A stretch of DNA of 64,000 nucleotides from Clostridium grantii DSM 8605 (GCF_900129965.1 NZ_FQXM01000004.1:230116-294115), one strand, 5' to 3'. Positions 35,284-44,484 are shown, numbered from the stretch's first letter. Notes: generated from the letters alone by a model not told the origin. Numbers and translations: made by a program.

Positions 35284-36597
35284 TTATAATTTAACAATTT
35301 TACTTCTATTATTTTTAACATCTTTTGATGCATTTCTTGTGTCATAAAAAATCTTAGATTTTTCAACTATTGTCTCATAATCATATTGAGAGTGATCTGT
35401 TGTTATTACAACTATATCTGATGATTCAATCTCATTTTCCCATTCTACAGATATATATTCTTTTCCTTTATGATTAAACTTAGGCACAAAAGGATCATTA
35501 TATGATACACTTGCTCCACTGTCTTCTAATAACTCAAGAATTTTCAAAGCTGGCGATTCCCTCATATCATCTATATCTTTCTTATAGGCAATACCAACCA
35601 ATAAAACCTTTGCTCCATTTAAAGCCTTTTTATCCCCATTTAATAATTTCATCATAGTATCAACAACAAATTGCGGCATTGAATCATTAATTTCGCCTGC
35701 TGTTTCTATAAGTCTTGTATGATAATCATATTCTCTAGCTTTATAAGTTAAGTAAAATGGATCTAAAGGAATGCAATGTCCACCTAGTCCAGGACCTGGA
35801 TAAAAGGCCATATAGCCATAAGGCTTAGTTTTAGCTGCATCAATAACTTCCCAAATATCTATACCCATTTTTTTACATAAAATAGCCATTTCATTAGCTA
35901 AACCTATATTAATATGTCTAAAAGTATTTTCAAGAATTTTTTCCATTTCAGCTACCGCTGGTGATGATACACAATGAATCTCACCTTCTAAAACATTTCT
36001 ATATAAAGCAGCTGCAATTTCAGTACACTCTTCTGTACATCCACCCACTACTTTAGGGGTATTCTTTGTTTTAAATTGCTTATTACCTGGGTCTACTCTC
36101 TCTGGAGAAAATGCTAAATAAAAATCAACTCCACATTTTAAACCTGTTTCTTCTAATATAGGCTTAATTATCTCTTCAGTTGTTCCAGGATAAGTTGTGC
36201 TTTCTAAAACTACTAACATGCCTTCATGAAGGTATTTAGCAATCTCACGAGTAGAATCAACTACATAAGAAACATCGGGTTGTTTAAATTTATCAAGTGG
36301 TGTAGGTACTGCTATAGCTATTGCATCCACATCTTTTACAAAAGAAAAATCCGTAGTTGCTTTCAATAATCCTTGTTTAACTAAGTCTTCTAAATCTTTA
36401 TCAATAATATCCCCTATATAATTATGGCCTTCATTTACCATATTAACTTTTTCTTCTTGTATATCAAATCCAATTACATTATATCCTGCCTTAGCTTTTT
36501 CTACTGATAAAGGTAATCCCACATAACCTAATCCAACAACTCCCAATACAGCAGTTCTATCCTCAATCTTTTTTAATAATATATTTTTATCAAACAT
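35284..36597 (-). CDS. UDP-N-acetylglucosamine 6-dehydrogenase (WbpA-type)
   Basis: 437 residues. The N-terminal NAD domain is VLGVVGLGYVGLPLSVEKAKAG; AVPTPLDKFKQPDVSYV and ESTTYPGTTEEII follow, and the catalytic cysteine is in GPGLGGHCIPLDPFYL. It oxidises C6 of UDP-GlcNAc (or a close relative) to the uronic acid. The start is taken at 36597 because GAGGAG lies ten bases upstream; an ATG nine codons earlier (36624) precedes that ribosome site. It is the first committed step of the 2,3-diacetamido-uronate pathway encoded here. Confidence 0.92.
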   Translation of the reverse strand: MFDKNILLKKIEDRTAVLGVVGLGYVGLPLSVEKAKAGYNVIGFDIQEEKVNMVNEGHNYIGDIIDKDLEDLVKQGLLKATTDFSFVKDVDAIAIAVPTPLDKFKQPDVSYVVDSTREIAKYLHEGMLVVLESTTYPGTTEEIIKPILEETGLKCGVDFYLAFSPERVDPGNKQFKTKNTPKVVGGCTEECTEIAAALYRNVLEGEIHCVSSPAVAEMEKILENTFRHINIGLANEMAILCKKMGIDIWEVIDAAKTKPYGYMAFYPGPGLGGHCIPLDPFYLTYKAREYDYHTRLIETAGEINDSMPQFVVDTMMKLLNGDKKALNGAKVLLVGIAYKKDIDDMRESPALKILELLEDSGASVSYNDPFVPKFNHKGKEYISVEWENEIESSDIVVITTDHSQYDYETIVEKSKIFYDTRNASKDVKNNRSKIVKL

Positions 36598-36675
36598 TAT
36601 AAACAACTCCTCATTTAATTTCACACTGTTGTAATATTATTTTCTCCAATTAATCTAATATAATTCCATTTTTTA

Positions 36676-37872
36676 CTAAGATGTTTTTTTCATCATTTGC
36701 TCATAAACATTCTTAACTTTATCAGCACTATTTTTCCAACTGAAATTTTCTTCCACAGTTGTTTTGCCTTTATTACCTATCTTTACTGCTTCATCTTTAT
36801 TCTCAATTAAAAATTCTATTTGTTCTCTTAAATCTTCAGCATCACTAGGTAAAACTAGCATTCCATTCTCTTTATGTTTAATTGCATCTTCTATGCCTTC
36901 CCCCTTAACTCCAATGGAAGGTTTTCCATGATACATAGCTTCTAAATAAGCTATTCCAAAACCTTCTTTCCAACTTGGCAAAGAAAATATATCGCAAATC
37001 TCCAAATAACCCATAACCTGATTATTCTCTAATTTACCTAAAAATCTAACTTGATTATCAACGCCTAAACTAGCAACTAATTTTTTCAAATTTTCTTTCT
37101 CTGGTCCGTCACCAATAATCCAATATATTATATTCGGGAACTTATCTTTTAATTTTGCTATAGATTCAATATTTAAATGAGTCCCTTTTGATTTATATAA
37201 ATTACATACACTTAATATAAGAATTGAATTTTTAGGCTTTTGAATAAGGGATTCTCCTTTATATTCACATTGCTTCATATCAATTCCATTATGTATAACT
37301 GTAGCTTTGCAAATAAAATCTTCATTTATAATCACTTTTCTAAGTTTTTCACTAACTAATAATATTTTATCTACATTTCTAAATACTCTAAAAATATTAT
37401 CTTTATATTTTTTTCCTCTATTTAAAGTCACCTGCAAGTCTTGACCATGAATGGTAACTACATGAGGTAACTTAAGTTTTTTATTAATAATCATAGAAGC
37501 AAATCCATCTGGTAACGCCACATGTGAGTGAATTAAATCAAATTTATGTTTATTATTTAATTTATTCACAAGTCCATGAATGCCTTTATACATAAAATAA
37601 CCAGATTTATCAAATAAAATTCCTTTTGGAAAAGTAACATATCTGGGATAATAAACTTCTATATCATCCATAATAATTTTTTTAGGGATAAGGGAATATT
37701 TATTCCACTTTTTACTCAGCTTATTTAAAGGAAAAATAGATAAAGGAACTGGCGACACCACCACTATTTCACATCCATTTTTTTTTAATTCCTGCACAGA
37801 TTTATGAACAAAAATTCCATTTATTTCATTAAAATTAGATGGGTACATATGAGATATAACTAATACTTTCAT
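36676..37872 (-). CDS. GT4-type glycosyltransferase
   Basis: 398 residues of GT-B fold. MKVLVISHMYPSNFNEINGIFVHKSVQEL begins the acceptor domain; the donor domain has ILSVCNLYKSKGTHLNIESIAKLKD, YWIIGDGPEKENLKKL and SLPSWKEGFGIAYLEAMYHGKPSIG, containing the E-x7-E motif. It transfers a sugar from a nucleotide donor to the lipid-linked repeat. It lies between the aminotransferase and 6-dehydrogenase genes. The specificity cannot be read, but a transfer of, or onto, the diacetamido-uronate is a reasonable guess from position. Confidence 0.92.
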   Translation of the reverse strand: MKVLVISHMYPSNFNEINGIFVHKSVQELKKNGCEIVVVSPVPLSIFPLNKLSKKWNKYSLIPKKIIMDDIEVYYPRYVTFPKGILFDKSGYFMYKGIHGLVNKLNNKHKFDLIHSHVALPDGFASMIINKKLKLPHVVTIHGQDLQVTLNRGKKYKDNIFRVFRNVDKILLVSEKLRKVIINEDFICKATVIHNGIDMKQCEYKGESLIQKPKNSILILSVCNLYKSKGTHLNIESIAKLKDKFPNIIYWIIGDGPEKENLKKLVASLGVDNQVRFLGKLENNQVMGYLEICDIFSLPSWKEGFGIAYLEAMYHGKPSIGVKGEGIEDAIKHKENGMLVLPSDAEDLREQIEFLIENKDEAVKIGNKGKTTVEENFSWKNSADKVKNVYEQMMKKTS

Positions 37873-37892
37873 TAAAAGACCCCTTCTATTTT

Positions 37893-39005
37893 CTAATTAA
37901 AATATTCCTTAATTGCTTCTACAACATATTTTTGTTGTTCAAGGGATATTTCTGGATATAATGGTAAAGCAAAAGTTTTTTTGCAAGCATCCTCTGCAAC
38001 AGGAAAATCGCCCACTTTATGATTTAAATGTTCATAAACTTCTTGAAAATGAACTGGTATAGGATAATAAACCCCAGTTGAAATACCTTTTTGCTTTAAT
38101 TCCTCTATAATTTTATCTCTATCATAATGTTGAATTGAATACATATGATAAACATGTTTACAATCTTCATTCATAAAAGGTAATTGAATCTGTTGCTCTT
38201 TTAATAAATCATTATATATTTGTGCTTTCTCATTTCTTAAGTCATTCCATTTTGTTATGTATTTTAATTTAACTCTCAATACTGCCGCTTGTATTTCATC
38301 AAGCCTGCTGTTGTGTCCTATTAAGCTATGAACATACTTTTTAGCACTTCCATGAACTCTTAATAGCTTAAGTTTTTCATTTATTTCAGAATCATTAGTT
38401 ACAATCATACCACCATCGCCATATCCCCCCAAATTTTTTGTTGGGAAAAAGGAATAGCATCCTACATGACCTATAGACCCTGCTTTTTTACCTTTATATT
38501 CTGCTCCTATGGCTTGACAAGCATCTTCAATAACAATCAAATTATGTTTTTCCGCAATTTCCATTATTCTATCCATATCACACATTTGGCCAAAAATATG
38601 TACTGGTATAATAGCTTTTGTTCTTGAAGTTATTTTCTCTTCTATTTTATCCGGATCTATACATAATGTTTTTTCATCTATATCTGCAAAAACAGGTGTT
38701 GCACCCACAACTGAAGTTGTTTCCGCTGAAGCGAAAAAAGTAAATGGAGTAGTTATAACTTCATCATTTTCTTTTATTCCATAAGCTTTTAAAGTTAACA
38801 TAAGAGCATCTGTGCCGTTTGCTACGCCTATTCCGTATTTAACTCCAGTAAATTCTGCAATCTCTTCTTCTAGTTTTTTAACATTAGGTCCCATAACGAA
38901 ATGAGTAGACACTAATACATCCTTTATTGCTTTATCAACTTCCTCTTCTATTGTTTGGTACTGAGCTTTTAAATCTAATAAATCCACTTTCATAATTTTA
39001 ATCAT
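37893..39005 (-). CDS. DegT/DnrJ/EryC1-type sugar aminotransferase (WlbC/WbpE-like)
   Basis: 370 residues. A PLP-dependent aminotransferase of nucleotide sugars: VDLLDLKAQYQTIEEEVDKAI, GVANGTDALMLTLKAYG, EDACQAIGAEYKG, and the PLP lysine in CYSFFPTKNLGGYGDGG. It should add the amino group at C3 of the 3-keto-uronate made by the Gfo/Idh enzyme. The start may be the ATG at 39005 (ribosome site only three bases away) or the ATG at 38993; both give the same domain. It is the second gene of the operon. Confidence 0.92.
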   Translation of the reverse strand: MIKIMKVDLLDLKAQYQTIEEEVDKAIKDVLVSTHFVMGPNVKKLEEEIAEFTGVKYGIGVANGTDALMLTLKAYGIKENDEVITTPFTFFASAETTSVVGATPVFADIDEKTLCIDPDKIEEKITSRTKAIIPVHIFGQMCDMDRIMEIAEKHNLIVIEDACQAIGAEYKGKKAGSIGHVGCYSFFPTKNLGGYGDGGMIVTNDSEINEKLKLLRVHGSAKKYVHSLIGHNSRLDEIQAAVLRVKLKYITKWNDLRNEKAQIYNDLLKEQQIQLPFMNEDCKHVYHMYSIQHYDRDKIIEELKQKGISTGVYYPIPVHFQEVYEHLNHKVGDFPVAEDACKKTFALPLYPEISLEQQKYVVEAIKEYFN

Positions 39006-39028
39006 CTTCCCTTTCTTAAAACTTAATA

Positions 39029-40102
39029 CTATAAACTTTTCATATAATTTTCTATTTGAACTAAAATCTCATCCTTAGAATCAATTTTTTTAGCCATTTT
39101 TAAATGAATATTTGCATTTTCCATATCTCCTGAATTTATGTAGCACATAATCAGATTGGTACATATTTCAATAGATCCAGTTACTTCAAAGGCTTTTCTT
39201 AAATAATATATAGCTTTTTCATAATCTAAAATTGCTGCATAATTTATACCTAGTTCATTAAATACTTCTGGAAAATTACTATCTAAATTCACACTTTCAT
39301 TTAAATAAAAAATAGCTTTTTCATAATTTTCTAAATTTCTATAAGCAACCGCTATATAATAAAAAATACTTGCATTATCTGCCATTTCATTGACTAAAGC
39401 TAATAACTTATTTAAAGCTTCACTAGGAGCTTCATAAATTAATTGTTTTCCTTCTTCATACTCTACAATTCTTTTCAATGAATTCTTCACATCTGATATT
39501 TCATTTGTTTCTTCTCCACCCAAAGATAAGTATTGGTTTATTGAAAATAAAGCTTCTTCGTATTTTTTATCTTCTTTTTTTATTTGAGCTTCGTATAAAT
39601 AAGGAATAGAGAAATTTTCATGTTGTTTTGACAATTCAATTGATTTTAGTAACTCTTCTTTATAATCTTTGTCTTCCATGGTTAATGTATTTAATAAAGA
39701 TAATAACTTTTCATAATTTTCTTTAGAATCTTCAATCTTTATTAATCCATTTAATAATATATAGGCTTCTTCAAGATTGTTTAATTTAACTGACTCTGCA
39801 ATTTTACCCTTAATGAAAGGAATACTTTTAGGTGTAGCACTTATTAATCGAATATAATCTTCATTATATTTAAATTCTTCATCAATACCTATAACTTTAA
39901 ACATTCCTTCTATGAAAATACCAACTGGTATTCTATCTATATTCTTTCCTTTATTTATATCTTCTACTAAGGATTCTGTCCCTATGGGCATATAAATATT
40001 CTCTTTTAAATCTATATTAAAAAGTGATTTTACTCTTTCATTATCTAAAGTAATAAATAAAACATTTTTTAATTTTTCTTTCAACTTAGCTTTTAAACTC
40101 AT
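39029..40102 (-). CDS. TPR-repeat protein leading the polysaccharide operon
   Basis: 357 residues, without signal peptide or membrane helix. The C-terminal half holds clear tetratricopeptide repeats: NASIFYYIAVAYRNLENYEKAIFYLNESVNLD, FPEVFNELGINYAAILDYEKAIYYLRKAFE and IEICTNLIMCYINSGDMENANIHLKMAKK. The central part is helical and degenerate. The N-terminal about 100 residues contain SLFNIDLKENIYMPIGTESLVEDI and are unrecognised. It is the first gene after the operon promoter, so it may scaffold the assembly enzymes at the membrane, or act as a chain-length or regulatory factor. The ribosome site is AGGAGG. Confidence 0.8.
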   Translation of the reverse strand: MSLKAKLKEKLKNVLFITLDNERVKSLFNIDLKENIYMPIGTESLVEDINKGKNIDRIPVGIFIEGMFKVIGIDEEFKYNEDYIRLISATPKSIPFIKGKIAESVKLNNLEEAYILLNGLIKIEDSKENYEKLLSLLNTLTMEDKDYKEELLKSIELSKQHENFSIPYLYEAQIKKEDKKYEEALFSINQYLSLGGEETNEISDVKNSLKRIVEYEEGKQLIYEAPSEALNKLLALVNEMADNASIFYYIAVAYRNLENYEKAIFYLNESVNLDSNFPEVFNELGINYAAILDYEKAIYYLRKAFEVTGSIEICTNLIMCYINSGDMENANIHLKMAKKIDSKDEILVQIENYMKSL

Positions 40103-40140
40103 TTTTCCTCCTAAATGTAAATCTTTTATTTTTCTTTATC

Positions 40141-40169
40141 ATTATAGTTTATTCACTTCAAAAAGTCTG
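40141..40169 (-). promoter_or_regulatory. Predicted promoter of the surface-polysaccharide operon
   Basis: On the minus strand, CAGACT (40164-40169) and TATAAT (40141-40146) are separated by 17 bases, just downstream of the phosphoglucomutase terminator. The -10 box is consensus and the -35 box is weak. Confidence 0.5.
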
Positions 40170-40196
40170 TTTATTGAATAAGTTTTTACAAAAAGT

Positions 40197-40223
40197 TTAT
40201 AGCCGCAAAATTTGCGGCTATAA
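40197..40223 (-). terminator. Terminator after the phosphoglucomutase gene
   Basis: A GC-rich stem (TTATAGCCGC / GCGGCTATAA) with loop AAAATTT; ACTTTTTG follows on the minus strand. It separates the mutase from the polysaccharide operon. Confidence 0.78.
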
Positions 40224-40243
40224 TGATTTATAGTATTTAATTA

Positions 40244-41977
40244 TTAATTCAACGCTTCCTCAATTATTTTCATAACATTTGTTTTGAATTCTTCTGTCTT
40301 AATTTTAGCATCTTCCTCACTTTTACCAACAACTGACAAATAAATTTTCATTTTAGGTTCTGTACCAGAAGGTCTAACAACAAACCAAGATCCATCCTCT
40401 AAAATAAATTTTAACACGTTAGATTTCGGAAGATTAATTACATTCTCTGTCATTGCAATTAAATCTTTTTCAACTGAAATTTGATAATCCATTTTTTGTG
40501 TGATTTTTACTCCGTTTACATTAGCTTTCATTGAGTGTCTTAAACTTTGAAGTGCATTTGCAATTTTTTCTTGACCTTCTTTACCTTCAAGGCTTATTGA
40601 AACTAAGCTTTCTTTATAGTAACCATATTCTTTATACATATCCATTAAAGCATCATAAAGACTTAATCCAATAGATTTATAATATAAAGTCATTTCAGAA
40701 ATAAGCATAGCTGCTATAACTGCATCTTTATCTCTAACAAAATCTCCGGATAAGTATCCATAACTTTCTTCAAATCCAAATAAGAAAGTTTTATCCTTAT
40801 TAGTTTCAAATTCTTTTATCTTCTCACCTATATATTTAAATCCAGTAAGAACATTAATTAATTCAACATTAAACTTTTCAGCAACCTTTGCAGCTAATTC
40901 AGTTGTTACAATAGTTTTTATAACTGCTGGGTTTTCAGGAAGTATTTCAAGTTCAGTTAATGAAGATAAAATATAGTTAGTAAGCAAAGCTCCCATTTGG
41001 TTACCAGATAAAACTCTATATTCACCAGCACTGTCAAGTACAACTGCACCAATTCTATCACAATCCGGATCTGTTCCAAATATAATATCAGGTTTTATTT
41101 CTTTTGCCATTTCCATTGCAATGCTAAAAACCTGTGGTTCTTCTGGATTAGGATATGACGCAGTTGGGAAATTACCATCTGGCATTTCTTGTTCCTTTAC
41201 TACTATAACATTTTCGTATCCTAATTCACTTAAAACTCTTCTAACCGGAACATTACCTGAACCATGAATTGGAGTATAAATAATTTTTAAATCTTTTGCT
41301 GATTTTTCAATTAAATCTTTTCTTATGGAAAGTTTTTTTACTTTATCTATATATAATTTATCTACTTCTTCTCCAATAATATTAAGTAAAGATTTTTCTT
41401 TTGCTTCACTTTCTTCTATTGTTTTAATTTCCGAAAAATCTTTTATATCATTTACAAATCCTATGATTTTTTCAGCCGCTTCATCTGTAACTTGTCCGCC
41501 ATCATTCCCATAAACTTTATATCCATTATATTGTTTAGGGTTATGAGATGCTGTTACAACAATTCCTGCATGAGATTTAAGTTCTCTAACTGTATAAGAT
41601 AAAACTGGGGTTGGTCTCAAACTCTCAAATAAATTTACTTTTATTCCATTAGCACATAAAGTCAAAGCAGCACTTTTAGCAAATTCATCTGACATATTTC
41701 TAGAGTCGCATGCAATGCTTACTGAGATTTCTTCATCTTTATATGTATCCAACAAATAATTTGCTAATCCTTGTGTAGCTTTGTTTACAGTATAAATATT
41801 CAACCTATTAGATCCTGCCCCTATAACCCCTCTTAATCCACCAGTTCCAAAATCAAGATCTTTGTAGAATCTATCTTCTAATTCTTTTTCATCCTTAATA
41901 GCTTTAAGCTCATTTTTAGTACCCTCATCAATTAAACTTGAATTAATCCACTCTTCATATTTCATTTTGTAATTCAT
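40244..41977 (-). CDS. Phosphoglucomutase/phosphomannomutase-family sugar-phosphate mutase
   Basis: 577 residues, the size of the PgcA/alpha-phosphoglucomutase type in Firmicutes. Features are the catalytic serine loop VVTASHNPKQYNGYKVYG, the metal loop FGTDPDCDRIGAVV, sugar-binding FGFEESYGYLSGDFVRDKDAV and phosphate-binding RPSGTEPKMKIYL. It interconverts glucose-6-phosphate and glucose-1-phosphate (or the mannose equivalents), supplying UDP-sugar synthesis and thus the neighbouring polysaccharide operon. It has its own promoter and terminator. Confidence 0.95.
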   Translation of the reverse strand: MNYKMKYEEWINSSLIDEGTKNELKAIKDEKELEDRFYKDLDFGTGGLRGVIGAGSNRLNIYTVNKATQGLANYLLDTYKDEEISVSIACDSRNMSDEFAKSAALTLCANGIKVNLFESLRPTPVLSYTVRELKSHAGIVVTASHNPKQYNGYKVYGNDGGQVTDEAAEKIIGFVNDIKDFSEIKTIEESEAKEKSLLNIIGEEVDKLYIDKVKKLSIRKDLIEKSAKDLKIIYTPIHGSGNVPVRRVLSELGYENVIVVKEQEMPDGNFPTASYPNPEEPQVFSIAMEMAKEIKPDIIFGTDPDCDRIGAVVLDSAGEYRVLSGNQMGALLTNYILSSLTELEILPENPAVIKTIVTTELAAKVAEKFNVELINVLTGFKYIGEKIKEFETNKDKTFLFGFEESYGYLSGDFVRDKDAVIAAMLISEMTLYYKSIGLSLYDALMDMYKEYGYYKESLVSISLEGKEGQEKIANALQSLRHSMKANVNGVKITQKMDYQISVEKDLIAMTENVINLPKSNVLKFILEDGSWFVVRPSGTEPKMKIYLSVVGKSEEDAKIKTEEFKTNVMKIIEEALN

Positions 41978-42009
41978 TTTTTCTCCCCCTATCTAAATTT
42001 TATAGAGTT

Positions 42010-42039
42010 ATTATACTATAAATTGGTAATACGATACAA
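42010..42039 (-). promoter_or_regulatory. Predicted promoter of the phosphoglucomutase gene
   Basis: On the minus strand, TTGTAT (42034-42039), an 18-base spacer, and consensus TATAAT (42010-42015), about 33 bases from the start codon. Confidence 0.65.
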
Positions 42040-42073
42040 TGTTTTTCTAAAATTCATTTTCTAGCAAAGAAAA

Positions 42074-42096
42074 AAATGGCTATTTTTAAGCCATTT
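42074..42096 (-). terminator. Terminator after the L25 gene
   Basis: An 8-bp stem (AAATGGCT / AGCCATTT), loop ATTTTTA holding the stop codon, and a TTTTTTTCTTT run on the minus strand. Confidence 0.75.
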
Positions 42097-42724
42097 CTTC
42101 TTTTTTTACTGCTTTTTCTTCATCTTTCACAATACTTTTTATTTCCTTTGAAGTATCATTAACTTCCTCTTCAACTTTGTTATTGATATAATTAACAGAA
42201 AAAAGAACAGAATCCAAATCTAAATTAAATGAAATTTCCTCAGCAACTTCTAAATCAGCCACCCTAAAAACATCTCCAACATTTAATGTTGAGGCATCAA
42301 CATTAAATGACTTAGGAATATTATCAGCAGTACATTTTATTTTAACTGAATCTCGCTCCCTTTGAAGAATTCCACCTTTACTTACTACAGATCCTTCACC
42401 CGAAATCACTATAGGTACTTCAGTTTGAATTTTATCTTTTGAACTTACTTCCTGTAAATCTATATGTATAAGCTGATGAGTAACAGGTTCTTTCTGAATT
42501 TCTTTAATGAATGCAGTATGAATATCACCGCTTATATCAACTTTAAGAAATGCATGCTGTCCTTGAGTTGCTATTTCTTTACTAATTTCTTGCTTATCCA
42601 TAGAAATTAAAACGCCTTTATTTCCATGTCCATATATAATACCAGGTAACTTACCATCATTTCTTTCTCTTTTTGCACTATGATGTGCAGTTTTAGTTCT
42701 TTGTTCGCATTTAATAGTTTCCAT
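42086..42724 (-). CDS. rplY: 50S ribosomal protein L25/Ctc
   Basis: 212 residues, the long Ctc form. An N-terminal L25 domain (about 1-90) has RTKTAHHSAKRERNDGKLPGIIYGHG and HIDLQEVSSKDKIQTEVPI; a C-terminal TL5/Ctc beta domain (about 95-185) has GEGSVVSKGGILQRERDSVKIKC and IPKSFNVDASTLNVGDVFRV; then an acidic, lysine-rich tail. It binds 5S rRNA. In Bacillus, Ctc is a general-stress protein. The gene stands alone here, about 110 bases from the mutase. Confidence 0.93.
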   Translation of the reverse strand: METIKCEQRTKTAHHSAKRERNDGKLPGIIYGHGNKGVLISMDKQEISKEIATQGQHAFLKVDISGDIHTAFIKEIQKEPVTHQLIHIDLQEVSSKDKIQTEVPIVISGEGSVVSKGGILQRERDSVKIKCTADNIPKSFNVDASTLNVGDVFRVADLEVAEEISFNLDLDSVLFSVNYINNKVEEEVNDTSKEIKSIVKDEEKAVKKEEMA

Positions 42725-42780
42725 ATAAACCCTCCTTTACTTTTGTTATTATTAACAAAAATAAAGAAAATATACACTTT

Positions 42781-43800
42781 TTAAAATTTATATAATATAT
42801 TTGAGTTTATTTCATCAATAGAATTACATCCAGTAAGAACCATTGCTGATTTTAATTCCCCTTTAAGTTTTTCTATATAAGTTTTAACTCCTTCTCTTTC
42901 TCCTCCGAAGGAAGCTGTTACAAAGGGTCTTCCAATTAAAACTCCATCAGCACCAAGAGCTATCATTTTCAAAACGTCTACTCCTGTTCTAACTCCACCA
43001 TCTGCTAAAATAGTTACTTTTCCTTTAACTTTTTGAGCAATTTCTGGCAATACTTGTGCTACTCCTGGCGTTTCTTCTAAAACCCTTCCCCCATGATTAG
43101 ATACAACTATAGCTGAAACCCCTGCTTCTACAGCAAATTCTGCATCTTCAACAGTCATAACTCCTTTAAGAATAAATGGTAGGTTGGTGCTATGAACAAT
43201 TTCTTTTATTTCTTCTACTGTTTTAGGCATTACCGGTTTTCCATGAAGTGCTAAAGTAATTAACCCACAAGCATCTATATCCATACCAACTGCGTAAGCT
43301 CCAGCTTTTTCAGATAATTTTATTTTTTCAATTACACTTTCATTTTTCCAAGGTTTTATAAAAGCTATTCCATTTCCTCCGGATTTTTCTAATTGTTCAA
43401 GGTTAGTAATCAAGAAGGAATCTACAGCAGTATCCCCTACCATAGGGTAAATACCAGCATCTAAACATCCATTAATAACCCATGATATATATTCTTCTTC
43501 TGTAAATTTTCCACCCATATTAAGGGTTGTACCAGAAACCGGTGCGGCAAAAACCGGCAAACTCATTTTCTTGCCAAATAACTCAACAGAAATATCAGGA
43601 TCTTTTGCACTATGTATGGTTTTCATATTTAATTTGTATGCATTTAAAGCATTGATATTTTCTTTAAAAGAAGATGCATTCCCCTTACCGCCCATACCAG
43701 GTACCTGACCTGCACAAGCTACCCCATTACAAACTGGACATACTTTACAACTGTTGTTTAAATTTTCTCTAGCATTTTTTAAAATTTCTTTATAATCCAT
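42781..43800 (-). CDS. FMN-dependent alpha-hydroxy-acid oxidising protein with N-terminal cysteine cluster
   Basis: 339 residues. A TIM-barrel FMN enzyme of the lactate/glycolate oxidase group, shown by ILKGVMTVEDAEFAVEAGVSAIVVSNHGGRVLEETPGVAQVLPEIA (active-site His-Gly-Gly-Arg) and ADGGVRTGVDVLKMIALGADGVLIGRPF. It differs from oxygen-using members in an N-terminal motif with C18, C21, C24 and C29 (CX2CX2CX4C) followed by GQVPGMGGKG, suggesting an iron-sulfur cluster or a disulfide. In an anaerobe it is more likely a dehydrogenase or reductase than an oxidase. The substrate is unknown. Confidence 0.88.
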   Translation of the reverse strand: MDYKEILKNARENLNNSCKVCPVCNGVACAGQVPGMGGKGNASSFKENINALNAYKLNMKTIHSAKDPDISVELFGKKMSLPVFAAPVSGTTLNMGGKFTEEEYISWVINGCLDAGIYPMVGDTAVDSFLITNLEQLEKSGGNGIAFIKPWKNESVIEKIKLSEKAGAYAVGMDIDACGLITLALHGKPVMPKTVEEIKEIVHSTNLPFILKGVMTVEDAEFAVEAGVSAIVVSNHGGRVLEETPGVAQVLPEIAQKVKGKVTILADGGVRTGVDVLKMIALGADGVLIGRPFVTASFGGEREGVKTYIEKLKGELKSAMVLTGCNSIDEINSNILYKF

Positions 43801-43840
43801 TATTAATACCCCCTTATTTTTTTTATAAGCTATTTAATTT

Positions 43841-44287
43841 TTATATATAATTTTTATCACTCTCAATAATAACTCCATTTTTTCTAAGTAAAGCTGATGT
43901 TACTCCTTCACCTTCAACCAACTCACCATTAAAATTTCCAGAATAAATCCTTCCGAATCCACAAGAAGGACTGTTAGCTTTTAAAATAACTTTTTTGCAA
44001 TCTATAGATTTTGCTATTTTTAAAGTTTCTTCTGCTCCCTTAATGAATTCTTTTGTTAAATCTACTCCGTCAGAATTCAAAACCCTAGCCTTTCCTTGTA
44101 AAACCTCTTCCCCAGATCCCCCAACAATTTCACATGGTATTCTTGGAGTAGCAAGTCCCCCTAATTCTTCTGGACAAACTAAAATCCCTTCTCCCCTAGA
44201 GAAAATACGAAAAATTTCATCATTATAATTATTTCCGCCGCTGTATTTGCAATCGATACCGCAGAGACATGCGCTTATTAAGTACAG
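43841..44287 (-). CDS. DUF523-family protein
   Basis: About 148 residues of the DUF523 family: YLISACLCGIDCKYSGGNN at the N-terminus, then VCPEELGGLATPRIPCEIVGG and SPSCGFGRIYSG. Conserved cysteines suggest metal or cluster binding. The function is unknown; some members are fused to DUF1722. The start is unclear. The frame extends to an ATG at 44323 without a ribosome site. AGGGAG ends nine bases before a CTG at 44287, which would give the family's usual short N-terminus. The upstream region carries inverted palindromes, so the gene's control region may have been altered. Confidence 0.82.
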   Translation of the reverse strand: MYLISACLCGIDCKYSGGNNYNDEIFRIFSRGEGILVCPEELGGLATPRIPCEIVGGSGEEVLQGKARVLNSDGVDLTKEFIKGAEETLKIAKSIDCKKVILKANSPSCGFGRIYSGNFNGELVEGEGVTSALLRKNGVIIESDKNYI

Positions 44288-44346
44288 AGTAATCAACTCC
44301 CTAAAAATATATTTGATCATCATTGAGAAAAAAGATGAACTAACTC

Positions 44347-44373
44347 GTAGGGAGCGGTTTCCACGCCGCTCCG
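44347..44373 (-). repeat. GC-rich palindromic repeat, copy A (inverted orientation, diverged)
   Basis: GTAG followed by a hairpin with stem GGAGCGG / CCGCTCC and an 8-base loop TTTCCACG. It is related to the copies at 44485 and 61856 but lies in the opposite orientation and has compensating stem changes. Its high GC content stands out against the AT-rich surroundings. Confidence 0.75.
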
Positions 44374-44484
44374 CTATGCCTATAAATTACATATTTAATA
44401 TTGATAAAAAATACAAAATACAGAAGGTAGTATAATATTTTCATTACGATTTTACTGTAATTGTAATTTTATTGGGAAACAGAA

